This document shows positions 49,960 to 61,391 of a DNA stretch of 64,000 nucleotides, in pieces; positions within the stretch are counted from its first letter, which is position 1, and every line of letters begins with the position of its first letter. The stretch lies in contig NZ_WOTO01000009.1 in assembly GCF_010993775.1 (NCBI RefSeq), forward strand, positions 1-64,000, written 5' to 3'. Both the position numbers and the translations under genes were made by a program. This stretch comes from Fodinicola feengrottensis. GTDB lineage: Bacteria; Actinomycetota; Actinomycetes; Mycobacteriales; HKI-0501. The notes under the pieces are model-generated. The model did not search any database. It was not told the DNA's origin and saw only the letters and a list, made by a program, of their open reading frames with translations.

Positions 49960-50380
49960 TCAGTCCATGGAACCGCGCGGGACGACCCACTCATGCGGCT
50001 GGCCAGTGACATCCGCGATCAGGTCGAAGTCGTGGTCATAGTGCAGAATCGTCAGTCCGCGGCGCTCGGCAGCGGCGGCGATCAGCAGGTCTGGCAGCTT
50101 TCGACCACGTCGGCCGGCAGCGGCCAAGGCTCTTTGCACTCCCCCGGCTCGCGCCAGGTCGCCTGGCTCCACATCCACGGCCACGAGCGTGCGATTCGCT
50201 CTCAGCAACGCATCCCATGCGTCGGCGTTGCGAGCAGAAGCTCCGACTTCGAGGTCGGAGAGCGTGCACCGAGCCAGACTCGACGTTGTCATCAACCGAC
50301 GTACGTACGGCCGCGCGAACACCATCGTGTTTGGCGATGCGAGCCAGCACGCTGGTGTCTGCCAGGTGCGTCAGCGCCAC
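49960..50380 (-). CDS. vapC: VapC-type PIN-domain toxin (one frameshift)
   Basis: About 139 residues. The four acidic PIN residues are visible: HLADTSVLARIAKH (D near residue 8), TLSDLEVGAS (E), KLPDLLIAAAAERRG (D) and LHYDHDFDLIADVTG (D). The frame breaks near 50270, joining DDNVES to LARCTLSDLE. GTG at 50380 lies inside the end of vapB, so the genes are coupled. VapC toxins cleave tRNA or rRNA; the specific target is unknown. Confidence 0.88.
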
Positions 50381-50567
50381 ATGTCCTCCCTGTCAGGGAG
50401 GTCCATCGTCGACCAGACGTCGAGAGCCGCATCGATCGTGTCGCCACTGAGCGTCCGCCCGGTCGCGAGGTTCAAAGCGGCGTTCACCGTGTCCTGATCG
50501 TCTTGGTGCCGAGATGCTCCTGAGCAGCGGCAAGAGCGCCTTCATCCAGATCCACGAGATGCTTCAC
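50371..50567 (-). CDS. vapB: VapB-type antitoxin (one frameshift)
   Basis: About 65 residues. The N-terminus VKHLVDLDEGALAAAQEHLG followed by TKTIRDTVNAALNLATGR is the classic ribbon-helix-helix VapB start. The rest (LSGDTIDAALDVWSTMDLPD) is the toxin-binding tail. The frame breaks near 50497 at a lost base (AGGACACGG). The span of 197 bases is one short of 66 codons. GTG at 50567 follows a TATACT -10 by about seven bases, so the mRNA may be leaderless. It overlaps vapC by ten bases. Confidence 0.83.
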
Positions 50568-50573
50568 AGGACG

Positions 50574-50602
50574 AGTATATACCAGCCACTCCGGGTATAT
50601 CC
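50574..50602 (-). promoter_or_regulatory. vapBC promoter/operator
   Basis: GTATATAC (50575-50582) and GTATATCC (50595-50602) are 20 bp apart just upstream of vapB, and TATACT (minus strand) forms the -10. Paired half-sites at this place fit autoregulation by VapBC. Inferred. Confidence 0.5.
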
Positions 50603-50613
50603 TGAGTGGTAGG

Positions 50614-52319
50614 TCAGGACTTGAGGGACGGGAAGTCGTCCTCGGTGAACTCGCCGTCGACCTTCGTGTCGGAGTCGCCGTGTACGTCCCGTTCCCGCCC
50701 CCGCAGCTCTACCCGGCGGATTTTGCCGGAAATCGTCTTGGGCAGCTCGGCGAACTCCAGTCGCCGGATTCGCTTGTACGGAGCCAACTGCTCCCGCGCG
50801 AATCGCATGATTGACTCAGCGGTCTCGGCGGTCGGCGAAAATCCGGCCGCCAGCACTACGTACGCCTTGGGGACAGCCAACCGGATCGGGTCCGGCGAAG
50901 GCACCACCGCGGCCTCCACCACGGCCTCATGCTCAATCAGCACACTTTCCAGCTCAAAGGGCGAAATCCGGTAGTCCGAAGCCTTGAACACGTCGTCCGT
51001 ACGCCCCACATAGGTCACGTAACCATCCGCATCACGCGATCCCACGTCACCGGTGTGGTAGTAGCCGCCGCGCATTGCCTCGCTGGTCCGCTCGTTGTCA
51101 TCGCGATAGCCAGTCATCAATGCCACCGGACGATGGGCCAGATCCAGGCAAATCTCGCCTTCCTCAGCCGGCTGGCCGGTGATCGGGTCGACCAGTTCGA
51201 CGACGTACCCGGGCAGCGGGCGGCCCATCGAGCCGGGTTTCACCTGCTGCGAAGGAGAATTACCGATCTGCGCGGTGGTTTCGGTCTGCCCGAAGCCATC
51301 CCGCAGCGTCAGCCCCCAATGTTGCTTGACCTTCTCGATAACTTCGGGGTTCAGCGGCTCACCGGCGCCGACGACTTCGCGTACCGGCACCTTGACCTTG
51401 CTCAGGTCGGCCTGGATCAGCATCCGCCACACCGTTGGCGGCGCACAGAAACTCGCCACATTGCACCGTACCAACTGATCCAACAACGCGGTGGCGTCAA
51501 AGCGCGCGTAGTTGTAGATCAGCACGGTCGCTTCCGCGTTCCACGGCGCGAAAACGTTGCTCCAAGCATGTTTTGCCCAACCTGGCGACGAAATATTAAG
51601 GTGTACGTCTCCCGGTTGCAGCCCGATCCAGAACATCGTCGACAGATGCCCCACCGGATAGGACGCGTGTGTGTGTTCGACGAGCTTGGGCTTCGCGGTC
51701 GTACCAGAAGTGAAGTAGAGCAACAAAGGATCGCTCGCCTGCGTCGGCCCATCGGGCTCGAAATCGGGCGAGGAGTCGTACGCGTCGCGGTAGCTCAGCT
51801 CCAACCCTCGACCGGCTCCCCCACCGCGATCCTGGTGTAGTCACCGGCCACCTCCGCGAACTTCGCGGCATCAACGGATCCGACCACCACATGGCGGGCG
51901 TTGCCGCGGTCGACCCGGTCACGCAGGTCCGCCGGCCCGAGCAGGGTGCTGGCCGGGATCAGCACGGCACCGAGCTTGATGCACGCGAGGATCGTCTCCC
52001 AGAGCTCGATCTGGTTGCCCAGCATCAGGATCAGCCGGTCGCCACGACCCACGCCGTGGCCGCGCAGCCAGTTCGCCAGCCGGTTCGACCGCTCGGACAT
52101 CTGCGCGAACGTGAGCTTGCGCTCCGAGCCGTCCTCCTCGACCACCCACAACGCGATGCCGTCGTTGTCCTTCGCGACCACGTCGAGCCAGTCGAGCGCC
52201 CAGTTGAACTCGGTCAGCTCCGGCCAGCGGAACTGGGCGTACGCGGTGTCGTAGTCCTCGCGGTGGGCGAGGAGAAAATCGCGGGCGGTACGGAAGGTTT
52301 CGGTCGACGCGTTGGCCAT
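50614..52319 (-). CDS. AMP-binding acyl-CoA synthetase (one frameshift)
   Basis: About 568 residues of the adenylate-forming superfamily, closest to medium-chain acyl-CoA synthetases. It has the P-loop LLLYFTSGTTAKPKLVEHTH, DGFGQTETTAQIG, GYYHTGDVGSRDADGYVTYV, GRTDDVFKASDYRISPFELE and the catalytic Lys in LPKTISGKIRRVELRGRE. The frame breaks near 51800, joining VGEPVEGW to LELSYRDAYDSSPDFE. It activates a carboxylic acid to acyl-CoA; chain length is unknown. ATG at 52319 gives MANASTETFRTARDFLLAHR. It is divergent from lpd. Confidence 0.93.
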
Positions 52320-52452
52320 CGCTGCTCCCTGACTGGGCAGTCAAAGTCGGGTGATGAGCAACACTAACGAGCGCGCGGGGACCTCGCGAGGGCGCTTGCC
52401 CGAACGGAGTGCCAAGATGGGGATCGTCCCACGTCAAACGTCAGGAGAACCC

Positions 52453-53832
52453 GTGACAGACGGCAACACCGTGTACGACATCGTCATCCTCGGTGGCGGC
52501 AGCGGTGGGTACGCCTGCGCATTGCGCGCGGTCGACCTGGGCAAGTCCGTTTTGCTGGTCGAGAAAGACAAGGCCGGCGGCACCTGCCTGCACTACGGCT
52601 GCATTCCGACGAAGGCTCTGCTGCACGCCGGCGAGGTCGCCGACCTCAGCCGCGACGGCATCCAGTTCGGCATCAAGACGACACTTTCGGGCATCGACAT
52701 GAGTGGCGTCCACTCGTACAAGGACGGCATCGTCGGGCGCCTCTACAAGGGCCTGCAGGGCACCCTGAAGTCGCGTGGCGTCACGTATCTGGAGGGTGCC
52801 GGCAAGCTCGTCTCGCCGACCGCCGTCGAGGTCGACGGCCAGCGGTACGAGGGCCGGCACGTCGTCCTGGCGACCGGGTCGCAGCCCAAGTGGTTCCCCG
52901 GTTTCGAGCCGGACGGCGAGCGGATCCTCACCAGCGAGCACGCGCTCAAGCTCGACCGCGTACCAGCCAGCGTGGTCATCCTCGGCGCCGGCGCGATCGG
53001 CGTCGAGTTCGCGTCGATCTGGCGGTCTTTTGGCGCGGACGTCACGATTGTCGAGGCGTTGCCGAATCTCGTACCGCTGGAGGACAAGGACTCCTCCAAG
53101 CTGCTGGAGCGGGCGTTCCGTAAGCGCAAGATCGCTTTCCACACCGGCACCAAGGCGTCCAAGGTCGAGAAGACCGACTCGGGTGTGAAGGTGTCGCTGG
53201 AGAACGGCAAAGAGGTCGAAGCCGAGATCATGCTGGTGGCGGTCGGTCGCGGGCCGGTGTCCGCCGACCTCGGGTACGAGCAGCAGGGCGTCCAACTCGA
53301 CCGCGGTTTCGTGAAGGTCGACGAGTATTGCCAGACCGCCGTCGAGACCATCTCCGCCGTCGGTGACCTGATCGCCACCCCGCAGTTCGCGCACGTCGGC
53401 TTCCAGGAAGGCATCCTGGTCGCCGAGCGGCTCGCCGGCCTGCAGGTGATGCCGATCGACTATGCCGGCATCCCACGGATCACGTACTCCGACCCGGAGG
53501 TCGCCTCCGTCGGCTACACGTCCGAGCAGGCGACGGAGAAGTACGGCGAGATCAAAGAGGTGTCGTACAACCTCGCCGCGAACGGCAAGTCGCTCATCCT
53601 GCAGACGCAGGGCGCGGTCAAGGTGATCGCCGCGAAAGATGGTCCGGTCGTCGGCGTACACATGGTCGGTGCCCGGGTCGGTGAGCTGCTCGCCGAGGCC
53701 CAGCTGATCTACAACTGGGAAGCTTTCCCGGCCGAGGTGGCGCAGTTCATCCACGGCCACCCGTCGCAGTCCGAGGCCATCGGCGAAGCGCATCTGGCGT
53801 TGGCCGGCAAACCGCTACATTTCCACAATTAG
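52453..53832 (+). CDS. lpdA: Dihydrolipoyl dehydrogenase (E3)
   Basis: 459 residues, intact. The FAD-binding segment VYDIVILGGGSGGYACALRA is followed by the redox disulfide GGTCLHYGCIPTKALLHAGE, the NAD-binding VVILGAGAIGVEFASIW, and the C-terminal HGHPSQSEAIGEAHLA with the catalytic His-Glu of the dimer interface. It re-oxidises dihydrolipoamide for 2-oxo acid dehydrogenases. GTG at 52453 follows AGGAG. The E2 gene starts 53 bp downstream, an arrangement seen in Streptomyces and unlike M. tuberculosis, where lpdC is elsewhere. Confidence 0.97.
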   Translation: MTDGNTVYDIVILGGGSGGYACALRAVDLGKSVLLVEKDKAGGTCLHYGCIPTKALLHAGEVADLSRDGIQFGIKTTLSGIDMSGVHSYKDGIVGRLYKGLQGTLKSRGVTYLEGAGKLVSPTAVEVDGQRYEGRHVVLATGSQPKWFPGFEPDGERILTSEHALKLDRVPASVVILGAGAIGVEFASIWRSFGADVTIVEALPNLVPLEDKDSSKLLERAFRKRKIAFHTGTKASKVEKTDSGVKVSLENGKEVEAEIMLVAVGRGPVSADLGYEQQGVQLDRGFVKVDEYCQTAVETISAVGDLIATPQFAHVGFQEGILVAERLAGLQVMPIDYAGIPRITYSDPEVASVGYTSEQATEKYGEIKEVSYNLAANGKSLILQTQGAVKVIAAKDGPVVGVHMVGARVGELLAEAQLIYNWEAFPAEVAQFIHGHPSQSEAIGEAHLALAGKPLHFHN

Positions 53833-53885
53833 ACGCAGCCACAATTAAAACAAACCTGTAGGAATCAAAGGGAGTCGCAACCGAC

Positions 53886-55651
53886 ATGCCGGTCTCCGTC
53901 AAACTGCCCGCGCTTGGCGAAAGCGTGACCGAGGGCACCGTCACCCGCTGGCTGAAGCAGGAGGGCGATCAGGTCGAGGCCGACGAGCCTCTACTGGAGG
54001 TGTCCACCGACAAGGTCGACACCGAGATCCCGTCCCCGGTGTCAGGCACGCTGAGCAAGATCGTGGTCGCCGAGGACGAGACCGTCGAGGTCGGCGCCGA
54101 GCTGGCCATCATCAACGACGGCGGTAACGCTGGCGAGGACGACGCCGGTACGAGCGAGGCCGCTCCCGCCGAGCAGCCCGCCGCCGAGCCGGAACCCGAG
54201 CCCGAACCCGCGGCCCCCGCCGCTGAGGCTGAGCCGGAGCCCGTACAAGCGCAGGAGAAGCCTGCCTCGGGCGGCTCTGAGGGTGGCACGCCGATCACCC
54301 TGCCGGCGCTCGGCGAGTCCGTCACCGAGGGCACCGTCACCCGCTGGCTGAAGCAGGTCGGTGACAGCGTCGACGTCGATGAGCCGCTGCTTGAGGTCTC
54401 CACCGACAAGGTCGACACCGAGATCCCGTCGCCGGTCGCCGGCACCCTGCTGGAGATCAGCGTCGCCGAGGACGAGACCGCTCCGGTCGGGGGGGCGCGC
54501 AGCTCGCGGTGATCGGTACGTCCGGTGGCTCGTCCGCGCCGGCTGCCGCCGCTCCCACTCCTGCTCGGGAAGCCCCGAAACAGGAAGCTCCGCAGCAAGA
54601 GGCTCCGCCCGCACCGGCTCCTGCTGCCGCCCCCGCCCCGGTGGCTCAGGCTCCAACCGCCGCCCCGGCGGCGCAGACCTCGAACGGCGAGGCGGCCGGC
54701 GCGTACGTCACGCCGCTGGTCCGCAAGCTGGCCGCTGAGCACAACGTGAGCCTGGCCAGCCTGACCGGTACGGGTGTCGGCGGCCGGATCCGCAAGCAGG
54801 ACATCCTGGACGCCGCTGAGAAGGCGAAAGCCGCCGCCGCGAAGCCCGCACCGGCAGCCGTCGCGGCTCCGGCAGCTCCGTCAGCGCCGGCCGCCAAGCC
54901 CGGTGCCGTCAGCGAGGCCGCCGCCGCGCTGCGCGGCAAGACCGTGCCGATGACCCGGATCCGCAAGGTGATCGCCAAGCGGATGGTCGAGTCGCTGCAG
55001 GTCTCCGCGCAGCTCACCACGGTTGTCGAGGTCGACGTCACGACCATCGCGAAGCTGCGCAATCAGGCCAAGGCCGACTTCGCGGCCCGCGAGGGCGTGA
55101 AACTCTCGTTCCTGCCGTTCTTCGCGCTCGCGACCGTCGAGGCGCTACGCCAGCACCCGCAGGTCAACGCGACGATCAACGACAACGAGACGGTCACCTA
55201 CCACGACGCGGAGCACCTGGGCATCGCAGTGGACAGCCCACGCGGCCTGCTGGTCCCGGTCGTCCACAACGCCGGCGACCTGAACCTGGGTGGCCTGGCC
55301 CGCAAGATCGCGGACCTCGCCGAGCGGGTGCGTACGAACAAGGCCAGCCCGGACGAGCTGGGTGGCGGTTCGTTCACGCTGACCAACACCGGCAGCCGGG
55401 GTGCGCTGTTCGACACCCCGATCCTGAACCAGCCGCAGGTCGGCATGCTCGGCACCGGCGCGGTGGTGAAGCGGGCCGTGGTCATCGACGACCCCGCGCA
55501 CGGCGAGATCATCGTGCCGCGCTCGATGGTCTACCTGGCCCTCACGTACGACCACCGCCTCGTCGACGGCGCCGATGCGGCCCGCTTCCTGGTCACCATC
55601 AAGGATCGGCTGGAAGCCGGCCAGTTCCACAGCGAAGTAGGCCTCGGCTAG
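53886..55651 (+). CDS. sucB: 2-oxo acid dehydrogenase E2, dihydrolipoyl succinyl/acyltransferase (one frameshift)
   Basis: About 588 residues. Two lipoyl domains, each with [16 protein letters not shown] carrying the lipoyl Lys, are joined by Ala/Pro/Glu linkers. A peripheral E3/E1-binding domain ([20 protein letters not shown]) and the catalytic CAT domain ([18 protein letters not shown], with [18 protein letters not shown] holding His-Asp) follow. The frame breaks at the G7 run near 54490, giving [14 protein letters not shown]. It corresponds to M. tuberculosis dlaT (Rv2215), which serves pyruvate dehydrogenase and PNR/P; whether it serves 2-oxoglutarate or pyruvate cannot be told here. Confidence 0.93.
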
Positions 55652-55658
55652 CTCCGGT

Positions 55659-55744
55659 GTTGTTGATCTTGGTTAGTTGGCCCGTACGAAAAGGATATTC
55701 CGAACCGATGTCCGTTTTGCGTAGGCCAACTAACCAAGATCAAC
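55659..55744. repeat. Hairpin repeat, copy 2 (86 bp)
   Basis: The same left arm as 18188 (GTTGTTGATCTTGGTTAGTT, then GGCCCGTAC), the same loop (GAAAAGGATATTCC, CCGATGTCCGTT), and a right arm GGCCAACTAACCAAGATCAAC. It starts eight bases after the sucB stop and ends 31 bases before the epimerase start. Orientation is the same as copy 1. Confidence 0.8.
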
Positions 55745-55775
55745 TTCCTGCGGCCATCAGCGGGAGTATGGGTAG

Positions 55776-56679
55776 ATGAAGATCGCGATCACCGGGGCAA
55801 GCGGGATGATCGGTACGGCCCTTCAGCCTCTGCTGCGCGCCGACGGCCACGAAATCCTCCGGCTGGTCCGACGCGAGCCAGCAGCGCCGGACGAGGCTCA
55901 ATGGGATCCCGACCACCGAAAGCTCGATCCGACACTCTTGTCCGATGTGGACGCGGTGATTCATCTAGCCGGCGTCGGTGTCGGCGACAAACGTTGGACT
56001 TCGGCGTACAAGAAACTTCTGGTGGACAGTCGAGTTAATGGTACGTCCGCGGTCGCCCACGCCCTGGCCGAAGCTGCCGCGGACGGGCGGCAGCGCGTGT
56101 TGTTGTCCGCGTCGGCGGTCGGTTGGTACGGCGACACCGGCACGATCCCGGTCGAGGAGTCGACGCCCGTCGGCGACGGATTCCTGGCCGATCTCGTACG
56201 GCAGTGGAAAAAAAAAGCGACAGCGCCCGCGGCCGACGCTGGCGTGCGGGTGGTGCTGATGCGCAGCGGATTGGTCTGCGGCCGCGGTGGCGGTGTCATG
56301 GGCCGGATGCTGCCACTATTCAAGGCCGGCGTCGGTGGCCCGATGGGCTCAGGCAAGCAGTACTGGCCATGGATCAGCCTCCCCGACGAGCTTGCCGCGA
56401 TCCAGTTCTTGCTTACCGCAAAAGACATTTCCGGACCGGTGAACCTGACCGGCCCGACACCGGTGACCAATGCGAAGTTCAGCCACGCGCACTCGGCCGG
56501 GCGCTGCACCGGCCGGCGTATCTGCCGGTACCCGGCTTTGCCCTGCGGATCGCGCTTGGCGAATTCGCTGACGAAGGCGTGTTGGCGGGCCAACGAGCGC
56601 TCCCGCAGAAACTCGTCGATGCGGTTTTTCCTTCCAGCACCCCGACGTCGATGCCGCGATGGCCTGGATCGCCAGCTAG
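55776..56679 (+). CDS. TIGR01777-family NAD(P)-binding epimerase/SDR protein (two frameshifts)
   Basis: About 301 residues, corresponding to Rv2216. The nucleotide-binding MKIAITGASGMIGTALQPLL is followed by VIHLAGVGVGDKRWTSAYKK, VLLSASAVGWYGDTG, YWPWISLPDELAAIQFLL and the C-terminal PAYLPVPGFALRIALGEFAD. The frame breaks near 56490 (joining KFSHA to LGRALHRPAYLP) and near 56630 (joining VFPFQHPDVDAA to MAWIAS). The function is unproven; in plants and bacteria the family includes the cell-division-associated SulA-like epimerases. It follows the E2 gene and the hairpin repeat. Confidence 0.9.
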
Positions 56680-56874
56680 CCGAGATAACCCGTCGCGAAC
56701 TTGACCTTGTGGTGGTGAACATCGCCGGGCTTGACAGCGAAAACGTCGAGTTCGCGGACGGTGAATGGCCCGATCCGGCCGATTCCTTGACGGCTGTGGT
56801 CGATGCACGTCGAATGGGGCACATCGCACCTGCCAGAGGGCTGCTCGTCGACACGATCATCGAGGAGAGTTCAC
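56680..56874. other. Intergenic region upstream of the GH31 gene
   Basis: 195 bp without a supported gene. It must hold the GH31 promoter. The GAGGAGAG site at its right end decides the GTG start at 56875. Confidence 0.4.
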
Positions 56875-59800
56875 GTGGGTATCCGGCTCATCGCCACCTT
56901 CACCGCTATCGTCACCGCCGCTGGGCTGCTGGTCTCACCGGCCGCGGCGAGGCACGCCCCAAAACCACCGGTGGTGACCTCCGGGAACGCCCGGTTTGAG
57001 GTTCTCTCCCCGGCCCTGATCCGGATGGAATACGCCGGCGACACGCGGTTTGTGGACGCGGCGACCTTCAACGCGATCGGGCGCGACAGTTTTTCGCGTA
57101 CCGACTTCACCTCACAGACCAGCAATGGCTGGCTCACGATCCGCACGTCCGCGTTGACCTTGCGATACAAGGTCGGCTCTGGCCCGTACACGGCGAGCAA
57201 CGTCTCGGTGGAACTGCGCAACGGCGCGCAGCAGGTGACCGCGCATCCCCTCTTCCCGGGCACCGCCGAATGTACGATCGGCGCGCTCTGTGAGGCGGAA
57301 AAGGCAGGTCTCAGCGGGGTTTCGGTGGCCACCGACCACACTGGATTCACCGGCACCGGTTTCGCGGCCGGCTTCGAGGACACCGGTGATTCGCTCAGTT
57401 ACCGAACCACAGCGGCGACCACCGGCACGTACCTTTTTCGCGCCCGCTATGCGAACGCGCTCGGCGGCGACGGGCAAAGTGTCACTCGTACGCTGAGTGT
57501 GAGCGTCGACGGCGGCGCACCCAGTGCGCTCACTCTCCCGGTCACCGGGAGCTGGGACACTTGGGCGCTGGCCAACACCAATCTGATTCTTCCGGCCGGA
57601 GACCACACTGTCACCGTCGCCAAAGCAGCAAGCGATTCCGGCCATGTCAACCTCGACAGTCTTGCCGTCACCAGCGCGGACGCGCCCTATCCAGGGCCGG
57701 GCCAGCAGGCCCAGCCATGCCCGTACGGCACGGTTTGCGAGGCGGAGAAGGCAAACCTGACCGGCGGCGCCTCGCAGCAGAGCGACCACAACGACTTCTC
57801 CGGCGACGGGTTCGTCGCCGGGCTCACGCAGGCCGCGCGCCGCGCGCGGCCGTGCACCTGACCGGAGTGCCGGCGGCGGGAACGTACGCATTGCAGCTGC
57901 GATACGCGAACGCGCAGTCCGCTGCTCGTACGATCGCGGTAAACGAGGTGCCCGCCACGCTGCCACCCACCAGCAGCTGGGATTCCTGGCGGATCAGCAG
58001 CATTCCGGTCAACCTCCAGGCCGGCGACAACACGGTGACCATCGGCTGTCCCGACGCCGATTCCTGCCATCTCAACCTCGACACGGTGGCGGTCACCCGT
58101 ACCGGTGCCGCGCTGCTCGCCCCACACGCGCCGCTTGGCGGATATCGGCGCAGCCTGGACGGCGTGAATGGCGCGGCACTGACCACGCCTGGCCTGCTCT
58201 ACCAGGACGGCTGGTATTTGCTCGACGACACCACGTCCGCGATTTTCGACCCAGCGAGACAATCGGTGACAGCGCGGACGAATCACGGGGGCGAGCCTTA
58301 CCAGGACGGTTATCTTTTCGCGTACGGGCAGGACTACAAGCGTGCATTGTCCGACCTGGCCACCCTGACCGGGCCGCCCAAACTGCTGCCGAGGTGGGCG
58401 TACGGGCTGTGGTATTCGAAGTATTACGACTACCACGAGGCTGACTACAAGACCATGCTCGCGAAATTCCGGTCCGAAGGCGTGCCACTGGACGTACTCG
58501 TCACCGACACGGACATCAAGTCGCCGGACACCTGGGACGGCTGGGAAATAGACCCGGCGAAATTCCCGAATCCTCAGGAGTTTTTCGACTGGTCCGCGTC
58601 CATGGGCCTGCACAACACCCTGAACATCCATCCCAGCGTACTCAGCTCCGATCCGCAGTTCGCCCAGGCGATGGCCACCGCAAAGGGAAAACTCACCAAA
58701 CAGAATGCCAACTGCTACACCGACACGTCACACGCGGGCGACTGCTATGTCTTCGACTGGTCAGATCCTGACCAACTCGCCGCGTATCTCAACCTGCATC
58801 AGGGCATGGAAAGCCAGGGTGTCGACTTCTGGTGGCTGGACTGGTGTTGCGAGCCGTCGCAGTCCTCCGCGGCCGGCGTCACCCCGGATGCCTGGATCAA
58901 CCAGCAATACGCCCATAACACGAGCAAGAACATCGGTCGAGGTTTCGCCTTCTCGCGCGCTTTCGGGTCGCTGCAGGCCGGTGGTTACAGCGGCCAGCAG
59001 GGGTTGCCGACCGGTCCGTGGGCCGACAAACGCACCACCGTCCACTTCACCGGTGACACGACTTCGTCATGGGACACCCTGAAATTCGAGGTCGGCTACA
59101 CACCGGGCGAAGCCGCGTCCACTGGATTGTCGGCAACCAGCCATGACATCGGCGGCTTCAATGCCAACCAGTCGAATCTGCCGGACGACCTTTACGTGCG
59201 TTGGGCCCAGCTCGGCGCCTTCCAACCGATCTTCCGGTTCCACGGCAACCACAGCAATCGGCTGCCATGGGAGTACGGTGACGCGGCCCGGGCGGCCGTT
59301 GAGAAATTCCTGAATCTGCGGGAAAACCTGGTGCCGTACACATACAGCCTCGCGGCGGAGGCGAACCGTACCGGCGTGCCGATCGTCCGCCCGACCTACC
59401 TCGAATATCCCGGCCAGCCTGACGCGTACGCAGCGGCCGGCGGTGAGTATTTCTACGGCCCGAGCGTCCTCGTCGCGCCGACGACAACCCGCGGGCACCA
59501 CCGCCACCACCTCGGTCTGGGTGCCGCCGGGTCAGTGGACCGACTACTTCACCGGCGTCACGTACACCGGGCCGTCCACAGTGGACATCAGCAGCACCTG
59601 GTCGACGATGCCGGTGCTCGTCAAGTCCGGCGGGATCTTGCCGCTGAGAACCGGAAACGTGACCAATGACGTACAGAATCCGCTGACCGCCGCCACTGTC
59701 AACGTCGCGGTCGGTGCCGATGGCGCGCGTTTTTCCCTTTATGAGGACGACGGTACGACGACGAACACCTCCGCCTACGCGACCACCGCTGTCACCTATG

Positions 59801-60031
59801 CCGACCACGGCCACCGACTGGCCATCGCGCCGTCGTCCGGCACCTTCGCCGGACAGGTCCAGCAGCGGACCTGGACCGTACAGTTCCAGAACGCTACCCC
59901 GCCGACCAGCGTGACGATCGACGGAAGGTCCACCAGCCAGTGGACCTGGTCGGCGAGCACCCGAACTCTGACGGTCAATGTCGGCAAGAAGTCAGTGCAC
60001 GCGCCGACCCGTGGTGGTGGGTTACCGCTAG
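56875..60031 (+). CDS. Secreted GH31 alpha-glucosidase with CBM35-like modules (three frameshifts)
   Basis: About 1052 residues. A signal peptide (RLIATFTAIVTAAGLLVSPA) is followed by a GH31 N-terminal beta-domain (RFEVLSPALIRMEYAGDTRF), two inserted CBM35-like modules (each with CEAEKA and a GSWDTW or SSWDSW strand and HVNLDSLAVT or HLNLDTVAV), and the GH31 barrel (PRWAYGLWYSKYYDYHEADY, VDFWWLDWCCEPS with the nucleophile Asp, HFTGDTTSSWDTL with the acid/base). C-terminal beta-domains follow. Frames change near 57840, 59490 and 60010; the last gives the stop TAG at 60031. It hydrolyses alpha-linked oligosaccharides outside the cell. The stop overlaps that of the convergent MFS gene. Confidence 0.9.
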
Positions 60032-61340
60032 ACGGTGTGGAGTTCACGCTGGGCGATGGCATGCTCGTCCGTACGGGAGTCATAGCGCCAAAAGTCGCGC
60101 AGCCACAGTGCGGTCACGCCCACGCCGACGCAGCAGAGCACGCCGCCGGACAGGATCGCGGACCGTACGCCGGTCAGGTCCGCCATCATGCCAGCGCGGG
60201 CCTCGCCACCGAGCGGCCCGATCGAGTAGGACAGCACCTCGATCCCGGCCAACCGGCCGCGTTTGGAGTCCGGGATGGTCTGGTTCCAGATCACCGAGCG
60301 GAACAGGCCGCTCATCATGTCCGCGCGCCACCCGCGACCGCGACCAGCACCAGCCAGATCGAGTTCGTCAGCGCGGCGACCGCGGTGGCGGCGCCCCAGG
60401 TCGCGGCGGCCAGCACCACCGCGCGGCCGTGGTGATGGACCCGGGAAGTCCAGCCGCTGGTCGCGGTGGCGAGCAGGCCGCCGACCGTACCGGCCGAGTA
60501 GAGCAGCCCCAACACACCGTCGGTTGTTTCAGCACTTCCGAGGCGTACGCAGGAAAAAAAAAAAGCACTACCGGTGAGGCCATCAGCATCGCGACCATGT
60601 CCACCAAGTACGTGCCGAGCAGGTCCTTTCGCCGGACCGCGTAACGGATGCCATCCACAATGGACGCCACCGACGGCGGCTGGCCCCCGTCAGTGACCGG
60701 GTAGCGCCGCAGGCCCGCGAAAAGAGCGGTCGCGGCGATCAGCCCAGCCACGTCGATCCCGAACGCCAGCGGCACCCCGACCTGCGCGATCACGATGCCG
60801 CCCAGGGCCGGACCGACCAACATCGACAGCTGTACGCCAAAAGACGACAACGCGACCGCCGCCGCCGGCAGCTGCGCGTGGCTGACCACCCGCGGCAGCA
60901 ACGCCTCCCGGCTGGGCCGCTGCAGCGACGCGACGGCCGCCAACAGCGCGCCGAGGACATAGATGATCCAGACCTGCGGATGCGGCAACATTGCCGTTCC
61001 CGAGCAGGCCCACGGTCAGCAGCACCTGCCCGACCCCGGTGAGCACCAACATCGTCCGCCGGTCGACGTGATCGGCCAGCGCGCCGCCATAAAGACCGCA
61101 AACAATCAGTGGCAGCAACTCAATCAGCCCCAGCGCGCCGACCGCGAAGTTGGAGCCGGTCAGGTGGTAGAGCTGGAACGGCAGCGCCACATACGTGATC
61201 ATGAAGCCGAAATAGAAAACCGTGCCGGCCGCGAACAGGATCCGGAAATCCCGGTCGCCGCGCAACGGGGTCACGTCCAGTCGCAGGGACGCCAACCGGC
61301 GCCGCCAACCAGGATTCTCGACTTGATCGTCTTCAGACAC
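60028..61340 (-). CDS. MFS transporter, EntS-like (MFS_3) (three frameshifts)
   Basis: About 437 residues with 12 predicted helices. The N-terminus DFRILFAAGTVFYFGFMITY, the loop GALADHVDRRTMLVLTGVGQ, and LQRPSREALLPRVVSHAQLP with LSSFGVQLSMLVGPALGGIV match the MFS_3 group (enterobactin exporter EntS-like). Frames change near 60970, at an A11-12 run near 60555, and near 60320. It is a proton-driven exporter of an unknown small molecule. Its TAG stop overlaps that of GH31 in GCTAG. Confidence 0.88.
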
Positions 61341-61391
61341 GTCGTCACATTTTCCTGGGCGACGGCCGGCCCGGCAAACGATTTACCAGCG

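Noticed and set aside
52441-53793. 450-codon minus-strand reading frame
   Set aside because: It is antisense to the intact lpd gene, with Asp/Arg/Leu-biased composition and no family features.
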